Shown here: in pieces, positions 12,973 to 24,340 of the stretch
Layout: every line of letters starts with the position of its first letter
Position numbering within the stretch: the first letter of the stretch is position 1
Assembly: GCA_907165275.2 (NCBI GenBank)
Contig: OU015661.1
Location: 8,625,501-8,689,500 of the forward strand
Direction: 5' to 3'
Source of the DNA: Zygaena filipendulae
Taxonomy: Eukaryota; Arthropoda; Insecta; Lepidoptera; Zygaenidae
Length of the DNA stretch: 64,000 bases
Translations under genes and position numbers: made by a program
Notes under the pieces: generated by a model
The model's database searches: none
Told to the model about the DNA's origin: nothing
Seen by the model: only the letters and a program-made list of their open reading frames with translations

Positions 12973-13110
12973 CTAGCTGTGCCTCGTGACCCCAACCACG
13001 GGTTTTCTTCGGGAACTCTTCCGAGATAAAAATAGCCTGTTTCGTTTGTCACTTTGCCAAGATTTGTAAAAATCTGTTTAGCGGCGTGAAAATGAAACAC
13101 AAAAAGTTAC
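12973..13110 (-). mobile_element. Helitron-type fragment, strongly diverged
   Basis: CTAG 12973-12976, degenerate hairpin, GAGATAAAAATAGCCTG, GCGGCGTGAAAATG. Confidence 0.6.
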
Positions 13111-13329
13111 TTTAGTATTTTCAATATCACAATGGAAATTTTTTATTTATACGTATAGAAATAGCCGACAAAGGAAATTACCATGTAGAGATCTATTAAT
13201 TTAAATCATCTGTCTGCATATTATAATATTAGAACCGAGCAGAGAGCTTCATCGCAATTTTCCTTTGCGCCCTAAGGAGAGTCAGGAAAGTTTTCTATTT
13301 GAGCTGAGATTATTTATGAATATCTGGGC

Positions 13330-13480
13330 GACCGAGCTTCGCTCGTAGCGTCATCTGTTGTTAAGTAGAAAAGCAGTACCAAACACTCATTTTTATTGCT
13401 TCAAAACGCGAATAAAATTACTAAATTTCATGAAAATCGTTGGAGCAGTTTCCGATATTCAGATTATAAATATAGATACA
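13330..13480. mobile_element. possible Helitron/SINE-like repeat of another family
   Basis: CGACCGAGCTTCGCTCGTAG hairpin and AAAATCGTTGGAGCAGTTTC, a block resembling the 'condition' part of the short Helitrons. Boundaries uncertain. Confidence 0.4.
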
Positions 13481-14784
13481 TTGTTTTTATAACATCCGTC
13501 ACAGCCAGGATTTTAAAAGCGTATTTGTATTTCAAAAATGGTCTTATGAATCAAACCCTAGATATAATTTAAATACGTATGACATTATCAATTAGTACAA
13601 CCCAATATCTATAGGTACTTAATAAATTTTCCTTTGTAGTTTTTAAATTAAACCAGCATCGAGCAAACAATTCTCCATCCAATCTGACATATCGATATGC
13701 AGAGCACAAAATAAACAAAAAACATCGATTTCTATTTGCTTCCGAGCATTCATCGAGACGAATCGATTCTCATATCTCTCTGCCGATGCTACCAATTTAG
13801 ACGGAGTGATAAAGTTAGTCGGCTTTGTTATTCGAATGGACACAATCCTATTCAATGCGACAACGATCGAAGCAACCGACATCGGGACAGATGGTTTATT
13901 CATTTCTTGAGTGTAAAAATATTATCCAGTCCTACACTGAATGCGCTGTAAATTTTGGTATCTATATCTACACAAGTATGTAGATAAGTGTACCAACCAT
14001 CCTCTTTAAGATTTTATCAGTAAACAAGATAAAATTAATTATTTCTCCCTTTTTAGTTATTTTTCTTTATTTAATTTATCTTTGAAACAATTTAATTTTT
14101 TTCTTTTTTTTACATTTGGAACGAAGTTCCTTATTTTTAATTTTAGAATTGCGTCTCTTTATTCCCCGAACTCACCGACACACACTTTATAGATGGCAAA
14201 TACAAAACGCGTACTAAATAATTCAATTTATAATGTCATAATAAAATACATACGTGTTTACTTAATAAGTAGGTGTATAGCACATAAGTATTCGATTCGA
14301 ATGCAGTAGGAGCGCAGTTCAAGTTTAGTTTTAAAACAATCTTTGCTAACTCTACTTGACTTCCCCGTATATTATATGAAGTTTGAAGTTGAGGCTCATG
14401 TCACATAGTTTCATTAATATATAACTTTTCAAACAAAGTTTGGTGCGTAATATGATTTATACGATAAATAATTTTATTCTTGAGTAATGTATAATATGTA
14501 TACTTACTAACTTACTGAAGACATGTTATTCATGGTTTTTTTATGTATCGTTTATTTAATTACTAGATGGATGGATGGAGCGTAATTTAAAAAAGAATAT
14601 GAAACAAATGTTTTTTTTAAAACCAAATTGTTATAATAATAACCTAGTAAGTACCTACTTGCAAATTTAAAATTTAATTTATATCCTTCCCATTTTGTAG
14701 CTCTACAGCTACCAATCCAATCATCCAATCGAATCCAATCCAAGAATTGACTGAAAAACACTGCGGGTTCTGTTTGTTACACAA
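13481..14784. other. no gene supported
   Basis: Overlapping frames on both strands at 13643-13951 have no known domain. A LINE 3' piece TTTGGAACGAAGTTCCTTAT is at 14115. 15350-16045 and 16420-17045 are equally blank. Confidence 0.45.
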
Positions 14785-15060
14785 TCTATATCTATATAAT
14801 ATATAAAAGCAGAAACTGACTGACTGATCGATCAACGTACAGCTGAAACCGCTGGAATATTCCGCAAGTGACGTAGGTGTGCACTAAGAAAGTTTTTTTG
14901 AAAATTCAACCCACAATGAGGTGAAAAGGGGTTGCAAAGTTTGTATAGAACAACGTGTTTTATTGGAAGAAATTTCAGGTTAAGAAATTTCTAGACCCAA
15001 CCATTTCATTTTTTGAAGAATTTCAACTACCACGCGGACGAAGTCACGGGCAAAAGCTAG
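14785..15060 (+). mobile_element. short Helitron, complete
   Basis: Begins TCTATATCTATATAATATAT after A and ends CAAAAGCTAG before T, the Helitron A|TC...CTAG|T rule. No coding capacity. 276 bp. Confidence 0.82.
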
Positions 15061-15119
15061 TGTATAGATATTTCCATGGTACTCCTTTATGCTATGATAT
15101 TTTTCTATTTATATAACAA

Positions 15120-15349
15120 CTAGCTGTCCCCCGCGATTTCATCCGCGGTAATTTCGGAGTTCCCGCGGAAGTTACGGGAAAAAAGTACTCTATGTCCTTC
15201 AGTTTCCGAGGGAATTCCGGGATAAAAACTATCCTATCTTTTAAGTTGGACCATATTATAAATGTTTGCATAATTTTATCAAAATCTGTTCAGTAGTTTC
15301 GGAGTCCATCGCGGACAAACAACGTGACACGTGATTTATATATATTAGA
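15120..15349 (-). mobile_element. short Helitron, complete
   Basis: On the minus strand it begins TCTAATATATATAAATCACG and ends with CTAG (15120-15123), flanked by A and T. GC hairpin CCGCGG near the 3' end. 230 bp. Confidence 0.84.
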
Positions 15350-16049
15350 TTAATACACAAGGCCAACATAAAGAGAAATTTTGTATAAAAGTAAACATGT
15401 AGATACCTATTACCTACATAGGTCATTCTTATTCTATATATCTAAGTAGAATTTCTCCCAGCAGATCCGCAGCATAAGAACAGATTAAAACAGATTGATA
15501 AAGAGTTAGACAACACTATTTCTTTAGCTAGGTGATTTCTGACTAACATTATCATAGGCTACGCAGTACGCTTCAATGTCAAGGAAACAATAGCAGCTTA
15601 TTCGCCTACGAGGTCAGTTTTTTGGTCAAAAAACTTATTGATCTACAGTCAAAAATCAAATTAAGTATCTTTTTTCTTATTTGAAGTGAGTAAAAATTTC
15701 TACGGCATGCCAATAAAGAAGTGTCCACTTTAAAAAACGCCGTATTTAGTGTCTGCTTTTATTAGAGGCACGTTATTATTTTGAGTGTAGCTCTTTTGTT
15801 TTAATTTGCCGACAACTTCGACGTCACGTACCGAGATCTCGTTACCGAGTTTGTTTTGTGAAACTTTTCATTATTATTTCACTTTTCATTGTGACGCGAC
15901 GTGACATTCTGCTAATCCCGTAAATTTATGAAATAATATAATTATGATTCGTTTTCTACAAATAGGTTTTTATGCTCTTTTTGAACAGTTTCATCTCTAA
16001 CGGATAGTCATAGTTGTACAATAGCTATTGCCGATTTTCCAGCCGTCTT

Positions 16050-16145
16050 ATTTATTTATTTTTATTTATTTAACAATTAATGCACACAAGGACAACATCA
16101 ATCTTCGAGGAATTGCATAAAACATACAAATAAAAACAACATACA
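16050..16145 (-). mobile_element. LINE 3' ends on the minus strand (this and three others)
   Basis: (TTTA)n heads followed by non-repetitive sequence suggest reverse-oriented LINE tails here, at 19597-19690 (ATAACACAAAAAAGTTCACA), at 48248-48420 (GAAAACTAACTCTACAGCAC) and at 54478-54600. The ORF at 16147-16419 just behind could be LINE-derived but matches no motif I know. Confidence 0.45.
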
Positions 16146-17045
16146 GTTAAATAGAGAACCTCCTCCTTTTTTGAAAGTCTATTAAAAAACTAATTAACAA
16201 GATTCGAAAAGATTTACCAGCTAGTTTTAGAATATTTTTGAGCCATATTTTATAGTGATAGAAAGTATCAGAAAAAGAAGAAGAAGTAGGTACTACAAAC
16301 GAACGAAAGCGACATTTAATTAAACTTTTAACAGTTTCATCGCGATAACCGAAGCAATAACTTATGACTAGGCCTTTTTTCAATTTGTAAGTTTTGGTCT
16401 TCAAGAATTGTGGAAACATATTTTACATTATTATATCTGAAGTGCATTTTTAAGTTTCCCTGTATAGACAGACATCACCTTTGATTTTAGAAAATTTTAG
16501 TGGTCACGAACCTAACTCCTACACCAAGTTACGTCAGTGTAGAAATACCGCGTGTCTGGGCGTTTAGTGTATAGCGTAAGTTTTTACATAAAAAATTACA
16601 ATATATAAGTATTAAATCAGTTATCTACCTTGCCTGCTTAGTATGGAACCAGGTTGCGCTGCGTATGCAAAAATGTCCACGAAATATATAAAAAAAAAGT
16701 ATTAGGTACATAGCAAGTCTACCTGCTGTTACTTTTACCTATTCCTCAATAGAATATGACTTGAGATGATGGTAATGATGTAAATTTCAAGCTTTAAGAG
16801 TTAGACTGCCTTAACATAAAGTTAAGAAATGTGATAAAAAAAAACCGTCTTAAAAACCTAAAGGAAGTAAGAAGATACCTCCATTCGCACGTATCAGCTA
16901 CATGGATGAGTGCGCCGGGTTCGTTTTTCATATTGAATAGACTCCCTGTAGTGGAACTAAGTCTAACGTACGTACTGGCAACTTCAGTGACACATTTAAG
17001 TTTTGTTTTATTGTTTTATTATTATGTTCGATGTTTGAATTTTAG

Positions 17046-17520
17046 TGATGATAGCTCAGTGGTTGGTTCGGTTCAAATTCTAACAATGAGCTTGAGCCAC
17101 TGAGCAAATAATCACTACGTTTTAAGAGTAGGCACTTCCATACTAATCGCTGAAATCTATGAAAGCATTTTGTGCCAACCATACCAATGCAATGTATGAC
17201 GCGGCCATAGAAATTTGGTTAAGTATTCCAAAGTTAGTATAGAAGTTCGCGCATAAATCCATAGTAACTTTTCGTTCAAGAGAGAGTCGCTGGCCTGGCT
17301 TGAGCTGTCAGTGAAGGAAAACTTCATGAAAAAACCAAAGCATGGTAGGGCACTTTTCAGTGCCCGCGCGGCTGGCTGACTACCTCCTTCAAGTTGAAAA
17401 TCTGTCTGTCTGTCTGAAAAAGTCAGTTCTCATTCCAGGCTAGGTGTGTTCACAATCTTCGACCACACTCTCTTAACATCAGGTGAGATGTGGTCAAACG
17501 CGTAGGCTGTTCACAACAAC
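17046..17520 (+). mobile_element. decayed tRNA-derived SINE in two parts
   Basis: 17046-17100 has GATAGCTCAGTGGTTGGTTC and GGTTCAAATTC, collapsed by a deletion. 17285-17520 repeats the body of the 33322 SINE (GAGCTGTCAGTGAAGGAAAA, AAAGCATGGTAGGGCAC). Confidence 0.65.
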
Positions 17521-17548
17521 AAAAAATCACCGCGACCCTACTTATATC

Positions 17549-17759
17549 ACTACATTGTATAAAACAAAGTCGCTTTCCGCTGTCTGTCTGTCCGTATTTA
17601 TAGGCTTAGATCTTAAAACTACACAACGGATTTTCATGCGGTTTGCACCATTAGATAGAGTGATTCATGAGGAAGGTTTATATCTATATATATGTTTTAA
17701 CGTGGAATTCCCGCGGTAACTTTCAAATTACCGCGGGTGAAACCGCAGGGGACAGCTAG
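17549..17759 (+). mobile_element. short Helitron
   Basis: ACCGCGGGTGAAACCGC hairpin and CTAG (17756-17759) before T; the 5' limit near TTGTATAAAACAAAGTCG is approximate. Confidence 0.72.
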
Positions 17760-18149
17760 TTGTTGATATAATTTCTAAACAAAGGTACGGCAAAATATTG
17801 TTGAAAATCAAATATTGCAATTTACAAGGCGAATTTATTCGTACGTCGTTTTCAGCTGAGTTTAAAAGGTCTGGGCGCTTTATTTAAACTCTTTCCAATT
17901 TGCGGATGCAAATTTTCCCCAACGCTTCCCTTTGGTCTGTCCGATTGTTCTAGACGTATCATTCCGTTTTGTAGTAGCATTTATATTTAGGTATTTTTGT
18001 AATACCTACCTACATAGGCTACATATAGGTAGATAATATAAAAGACTTTATTAAGAGTTTATTTGCACGAAAACATAGTTTAATCGCAAAGAAACAATGA
18101 AATGACTGTGGCTATTTAAGTACGTTTCTCGATCATCGTTTTTTTTTCC

Positions 18150-18412
18150 TACTAATATTATAATCGCGAAAGTTTGTAAGAATGTATGGATGGAGGGATG
18201 GATCGATGGATGAATGAATGGATGGATGGATGGATGAATCGATGGATGGATGGATGTTTGTTACTCTTTCACGCAAAAACTACTGGATGGATTTAAATGA
18301 AAGTTTACAATAATATAGCTTATACATCAGATTAACACATAGGGTACTTTTATCCCGGAATTGCCGCGGGAACTCTGAAATTAACGCGGGTGAAATCGCG
18401 GGGCACAACTAG
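18150..18412 (+). mobile_element. Helitron-type element with GATG microsatellite
   Basis: From the CTACTAATATTATAATCGCG start to CTAG (18409-18412). An imperfect (GATG)n array lies at about 18185-18256; the family core TTACTCTTTCACGCAAAAAC follows. Confidence 0.75.
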
Positions 18413-18901
18413 TTTACTTATATAAAAACATTTTATCGTAACCTTGGCTTCATTCCACTTTATGTTCTCCTGGTATCCAACAAAAGCATTTGCATAACTT
18501 CCGTTTTTCTTGGGCGCGAAGTAGTGAAACATTGACAAAACTTATCGATGTCTCCTCGGGGTTATGGAGCCTTATCTAGCATCGAGTATGGCACTTGAGC
18601 TATAGCCCTCGAGTTATCGCTGCGTTCTGAAGTTTACGGGACCGCATCACAAAGGCGTACAAATCTCCCTCAGTCCCATGTAATGGGCAATACATCTTTT
18701 AGTAAGGTTGCTTTTGTTCTGGCTTTTTATGACTGTAGAAATTCAGGACGGGAGATAGTGTTGGCACTCTTTTTTTATCGTTTCAGATAGACAAGACGAG
18801 TAGAGAATAAATTTGAAGTGTTGGTTGGATTGTTGGTGAAAAATATCCATTTAACTTCTTTATCTCTATGAGTTCTATTATGAGCTGCACATTGCACGAT
18901 A

Positions 18902-19094
18902 TCTAATATATAAAATTCTCGTGTCGCGGTGTTTGTGGTTAAACTCCTCCGAATGGCTTGACCGATTCTCATGAAATTTTGTGTGCATATTGGGTAGGTC
19001 TGAGAATCGGACAACATCTATTTTTCATCCCCCTAAATGAAGTTCCTGCGGGAATTCCGAAACTCACGCGGGTGGAACCGCGGGGCACAGCTAG
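18902..19094 (+). mobile_element. short Helitron, complete
   Basis: TCTAATATATAAAATTCTCG at the 5' end after A; CGCGGGTGGAACCGCGG hairpin, then CTAG before T. 193 bp. Confidence 0.86.
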
Positions 19095-20022
19095 TTATTA
19101 TATAAATCCTTTAATTTCAATATGTCAATGGATCTACCTATAACACATAGAAGTTACGAAAATTCCTGACGTAATCTCGAAGTCAATAGAAAAGACGAGA
19201 TAAAATCTAAATGGTTGTCAGGTAAAATTAACTTGAAATTTCGGGTCTTTAGTCGATTCGCAAATTCGACTTTTTGCAATGGATCGATTCGGACCACAGT
19301 AAAAACAGTTGTCTTTAAAACCATAGTGTATACCTAAAAATGGATATAAAAAACAATTTGCTTACAAACATGAGCAAATTTACCAACTGCCAATGCTCGT
19401 TGTACTTGAAAGTAGGTAAATACTGCTGTAAAGGTCAAACACTAAGAAATGGCTGAAAATGGATGTTAGACAGAAAGATTAAAAAAGCTATTTTGAATTA
19501 TATCCTCTAACCAGTGAAGAAATAATCGTTTCTCGAACAATTTTGAATTAGTTATACCTTAATCTGAGGTTATTGTTGAGCTTTCCGTGATTCTGTCATT
19601 TATTTATCTATTTATTTATTTATTTATAACACAAAAAAGTTCACAGCATTATAGTAAAACTAAGGCACTGTGAAGTTAATAAAAATTGCAAGCCAATTAC
19701 ATGTTATATTACGTCACTCTTATGTCGCAAGATCAAAAGCTTCTGAAAGCTGAATTCCAGATTCCGTGTGCGAAAGTAATTCGAACGATTCAAAAATACG
19801 GACCCTGCATTAAAACGTCACCTGAGACCTCTATTCCAAACTCATTCCGCGGGTGACACAACTTACGGCTTTAATATAAGGTGTAGTAACTTTGGTTTCT
19901 ATCCCTCGGCCTAGCAACTCTGGTGTACTAAAAGTTTATGTTCATATCTCGTGGTACCATTATACTCTATAATACTAACTTGAATAATACTTATAAGGCA
20001 GAAATTAGAAGAAGACCTAATA

Positions 20023-20160
20023 GGCATGTTGACTAAATTTTATTTTTTAGTCCGTCTTGTAGATTATTAAAAAATATTGGACACGTATTTTTTCTTTTTT
20101 TACGTAATCAAAAAGTAACGGCGATATATTGAGTTGAAAGTTCGCGTGACGTCACAATAT
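20023..20160. mobile_element. CRE-MITE fragment
   Basis: One end and about 130 bases of the family, from GGCATGTTGACTAAATTTT through ACGTGTATTTT-like sequence to GTGACGTCAC, then the match stops. Confidence 0.8.
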
Positions 20161-20608
20161 TTGACGTAACGTTTTCACAATATTTCATATAAATATCGAA
20201 TAACAAAAACCTAAATAGAGTAAGTACCAAGGAAGGTTAAGCTCAAGCTATCCGTTGTTAGGCTCTTGTTAACATTATTATGAAAAAATATGAGGATAAT
20301 ATGAAAGACTTATGACCGTATCAAGTTCGAGATAGTTTATTTACATGAATTACAGATGCACACAATAAAATTTAAAGTCTATTGCTAATTGAACATTACA
20401 TATTGGTAACCGCAAAAACATTTGATTTCACCATCGAGATGGTAGGTAGTTAGGTACCTAGTATTTTGGTTCAATAGATAACTGTTTTTGAATTAGTTTG
20501 TTTGTTTGTTTGTATACTTTATTGAGGATAAACAAAGTTTTTACAAGTTGATAAAAACTTTGTTAGTAAGTAATTTTAGTTGTCAGCCAGTACGCTAATA
20601 TTTTGTAA

Positions 20609-20812
20609 CTAGCTGTTCCCCGTGGTTTCGCTCGCGGTAATTTCTGAGTGCCCTCGGGAAGTCCGCATTACAATAAAGCTTATTTGTTATTCTGATGAAT
20701 AACTCTTATTGTAGAGTTTCATTTAAATTCAATCAGTAGTTTTTGCGTGAAAGAGTAACAAATATCCATACATTCATACATACAAACTATCGCGTTTATA
20801 ATATTAGTTAAG
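20609..20812 (-). mobile_element. Helitron-type element
   Basis: CTAG at 20609-20612, degraded hairpin, GCGTGAAAGAGTAACAAATA and TATCGCGTTTATAATATTAG at the far end. Confidence 0.75.
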
Positions 20813-20829
20813 CCTTTTTAATTAATTAA

Positions 20830-21136
20830 TCTATATCTATACCTATACGTATACATAAAAATGAATCCCTATTCCCCTTGGTCACGGCATCATGCGTGAA
20901 CGGCTGGACCAATTTCGCTAATTCTTTGTTTGTTGCGTTTGTTATTGAAAAGAGAAGAATAAAATAGGTTTGGAGTTGCTGCGGGAATTCTGAAACTCAC
21001 GCGGGTAAATCTTCGAAACGTTTGGGCGAGTTTTGACGGGACTTTCACTGCTAATTAGCTGGAGTAAATGAGGCTACTTTGGAATTCCTGCGGGAATTTC
21101 GAAACTCACGCGGGTGAAACCGCGGGGCACAGCTAG
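20830..21136 (+). mobile_element. short Helitron, complete
   Basis: TCTATATCTATACC after A; the CGCGGGTGAAACCGCGG hairpin and CTAG before T at the 3' end. 307 bp. Confidence 0.84.
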
Positions 21137-21606
21137 TGCTATGAGAAAATTTCAATTGACCAAAACCTAATTTTCATGTGAAAATTCTTTTAGCTATTTC
21201 AGTAGGTACTAGCACATTTTTTTACAAAAAAGTTTTATCACTGACACTTCTGACACGTCATACGTTAGGCACTTACAACAGTAGAAGAGCTGTCGTACCT
21301 ATACTTGTTTTCTTAACTCACGGTGTAGGTATCTCAACCTTGTTTGTGACACATCGTCTCTACACACGCGACGCGGTTACCCTTTGCGACTGACATTTTA
21401 CAGGCGCGCATAAAATATGTACGAAAGCTTCCCTTTTTTTACAACCCATATTGTGTCTGTTAGGAGAATAGTTTTATTTTTATTTATTTTTCTCGTCGTC
21501 AGTGAAGCATCGTCAGTTCTTCATTAGTTTCTTGAAATGACTTGTTTTTTTTCCTCCTTTTTTTGGGATATTTTCCCACAGTTATTTTTATTTCTGAAGA
21601 AATATA

Positions 21607-21798
21607 CTTACTAATATTATAAACGCGAAAGTGAGTTTGTTTGTTACGCTTTCACGGCTTAACGGCTCAACCGATCACTACGAAATTTTGCATACACGTT
21701 GTCAGAGGTAGAGAGAAGAACATATGGTACTTTTTATCCCGGGATTCCCGCGGGAACTCCAAAATTACTGCGGGTGAAACCGTGGGGCACAGATAGTC
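21607..21798 (+). mobile_element. Helitron-type element
   Basis: Core blocks GTTTGTTACGCTTTCACGGC, TCAACCGATCACTACG, TTTTTATCCCGGGATTCCCG; ends GGGGCACAGATAG, a decayed CTAG. Confidence 0.75.
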
Positions 21799-22153
21799 TA
21801 TATCTATTCTATTGAAAGCGCGTAAAAAATTAAAAATCATTTCAGGTTTAATTAATGGTTTTAAATATAAAAAGTTTCAAAACTCGAACATTGATCGTCA
21901 TCGAAACCAAACTTCCATGCATATATTATGAAAAGCTAATATTTAGTTGTGTAGCAGAAGAATACGTATACTAATGTGGAATAAGTAAATATACGAGAAC
22001 GGTACCTACCACCTACAGAGTTCCTAAACATTGTTTTAGTGTTGAATCCAGACGTAAATAGTCACCTGAGACCGTTGCAGTCTCCTAGTTTCAGGAGTTC
22101 CTCACATGTAGGTACACGTTTAAGTTTAATTTGAGCACTGTATGTAAACTGCA

Positions 22154-22275
22154 CTAGCTATTCCGTGCGGTTTCACCTGCGTTAATTTCGGAGTTCCCGT
22201 GGAAATTCCGGGATAAAAAGTGCCTACCCTAAAGGAAATCAAAATAAAACTATAATGAAGATCTCTTGGGTGGTT
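22154..22275 (-). mobile_element. Helitron-type 3' fragment
   Basis: CTAG 22154-22157, GTGCGGTTTCACCTGCG, GGAAATTCCGGGATAAAAAG, then the match fades. Confidence 0.65.
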
Positions 22276-23098
22276 TTTGAGGCAATAGATGCCGGTCAGC
22301 TTATATGATGATTAAAGCTGGTCAACACGGTTTTACTCGCGTTTCTCCCGTTTCAGGTCTAAGGGTTAGTTTAATAAAAATATTGAAATTCGAATTTATT
22401 TATGTAAAAAAAAAAACAACCAGATTAACATCGTGACACAGTACTTCCATATAAATATTCAACCCACCAACTCCCCTTTTCACTCACTTACGGGTCGAAT
22501 TTCCATAACTTCTAGTATTATACATATATTAGTGAGTCTTGACGACTCAAAAGGAATCTGTCTAAATTTCATGTTTCTAGCTACCTACCTTGACTCAAAG
22601 GATAGTTCAACGCCTCTTGGGTGTAACGGAAAGGTCATTCTCCCACGCAAGCCCACGTACGTTCTTTTTTAAGATTTTCCCTGTACACCATCACAAAACT
22701 TCAAATATTTCTTTTCTTAAACATGCGCGGGAATATTGTTATTACTTTTGAATAAAGAACACGCGAAGTATCATATTCACGTAGACTGAAAAACCAAAAT
22801 CACTACCCGGCGCGTTCTTTGAATTTGGAACGAAGAGCGTGCCGGCAATGTTGTATGAAACGGTGTGCTGTTTAAATTTTGAACTCTTTCATCTATCGTA
22901 CACATTGCGTTCTCGTGGCTGTATAGTCACAGATGCGTTTACCTTTCGGCACAAACTGTAAAATAAAAAAGAATTGGCGGTAAAGCGGAGTTCGTTGTTA
23001 TTTTGTTAATAAATTAAATTTATTATGTAAAAAGTCCTTTTTTATTTCCTTGCATTTTTTTAAGAAAAGCACTATATATGCCTCGGCCGAAATGGCAA

Positions 23099-23274
23099 TT
23101 GCCTATTTTGCTGCCTTTGCAATAATGTACTTATTATTATTAACACACTAGTGCTTATCTATGTCCAAATAAACTCATATTCGAATTTGCCTATTTTGCT
23201 GCCTTTGCAATAATGTACTTATTATCATTAACACACTAGTGCTTATCTATGTCCAAATAAACTCATATTCGAAT
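23099..23274. repeat. two-copy tandem duplication, 88-bp unit
   Basis: GCCTATTTTGCTGCCTTTGC starts at 23101 and again at 23189; the two units differ by about one base. Each unit contains a piece matching the right end of the GGAC-MITE (AACACACTAGTGCTTATCTA). Confidence 0.92.
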
Positions 23275-23519
23275 TTAATAGGGATGTCTCTTAACCTCGT
23301 TCCGAATATTACAAAATAAATGGAACAGAATCATCCTACTCATTATTCAACATTATAAAAAGTAATGTAAACAGAAAAAGGCACTACTGCTACAGTTGAC
23401 ATTGACCTGTCATGACATAAATCGCGGCTCGTACGACCTCCCTAAGGCAATAAAGCTCACGCGCAAAATTGATTAGTGGAAATCTGCTTATCTGACTATT
23501 TGTACCTTCATAAATTATC

Positions 23520-23645
23520 AGCTAATGTCTCACAGGAGTCGTTGGCCGACTTCGCCCTGTCCGATATCGCAGCGCGGCCCGTATTTCGGTGCGAAATGTA
23601 ATTGTTGTCGATTTGTTAGCGGTCGTTTGTTGCGGTAAGTAGGTA
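23520..23645 (+). promoter_or_regulatory. GC-rich block ending in a strong splice donor; possible first exon
   Basis: GACTTCGCCCTGTCCGATAT through GCAGCGCGGCCCG to TTTGTTGCG|GTAAGTAGG (about 23634). Looks like a 5' non-coding exon with its start region; no open frame or TATA box supports more. Confidence 0.28.
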
Positions 23646-23898
23646 CATGGATTTATCCGCGTGCATTGTGTAAACTTTTGTTTTGGATAATATCCAAAAC
23701 AAAAGTTTACTAATTACTTACATAATTACCAATTAATACTAATAATACTAAATTAATACTAATAATACTAAATTAATACTAAATACTGAATACTAAATTA
23801 TACTAATTAATTAATAATTACTAATTACATAATATGCAATTACATAATGTTTATTATGAAGTTTCACAGCGGTTAAAAGTTTAAAAATGATTTTATTT

Positions 23899-24032
23899 TT
23901 GGAACGAAGTTCCTTATGGGGTAACGTTAAAAAAACGTTAAAAAAACGTGAGATTTTTTTTGTATAGTCTATATTGTGTCTTCTACTGTGTGTGCAATAA
24001 AGTATATTTCATTTGATTTGATTTGATTTGAG
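23899..24032 (+). mobile_element. LINE 3' ends
   Basis: TTTGGAACGAAGTTCCTTAT at 23899 (also at 14115-14134) and, at 23976-24032, TGTGTGCAATAAAGTATATT followed by (TTTGA)n, like the tail of the 26-28 kb LINE. Confidence 0.6.
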
Positions 24033-24211
24033 AAAAAGAGCTTTTGGCGGGTTGAGCAGTGACGGACGTCAGTTTTGTTTCTTTGTTTTGCAAATCAGTT
24101 TATCGTAATTAATATTATGTGAAAGTGGTGGATTTTGCATAATAGTGATCCACTTAGTTCGTATCTGGTGTCCCACGACACCACACATTTATTTTTTATA
24201 TATTTTCTAGG

Positions 24212-24340
24212 TTTCACTTGCCCTCGGGGATACCGGGATGAAGAAAACCCTATGTCCATTTCTGTACCCCTGACAATGTGTACCTATTCAAATTTCATGA
24301 TGATCGCTTGAGTCTTTAAGGCGTGAAAACGTATTAAAAA
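24212..24340 (-). mobile_element. Helitron-type fragment
   Basis: GGTTTCACTTGCCCTCGGGG, GACAATGTGTACC, CATGATGATCGCTTGAG, AAGGCGTGAAAACG. Confidence 0.6.

Noticed and set aside
14552..14761. 69-codon minus-strand frame
   Set aside because: No recognisable motif; frame of this length is expected by chance in AT-rich DNA with few GC stops.
18181..18256. CRISPR-like spaced repeats
   Set aside because: Imperfect GATG tetranucleotide array without spacers; eukaryotic context.
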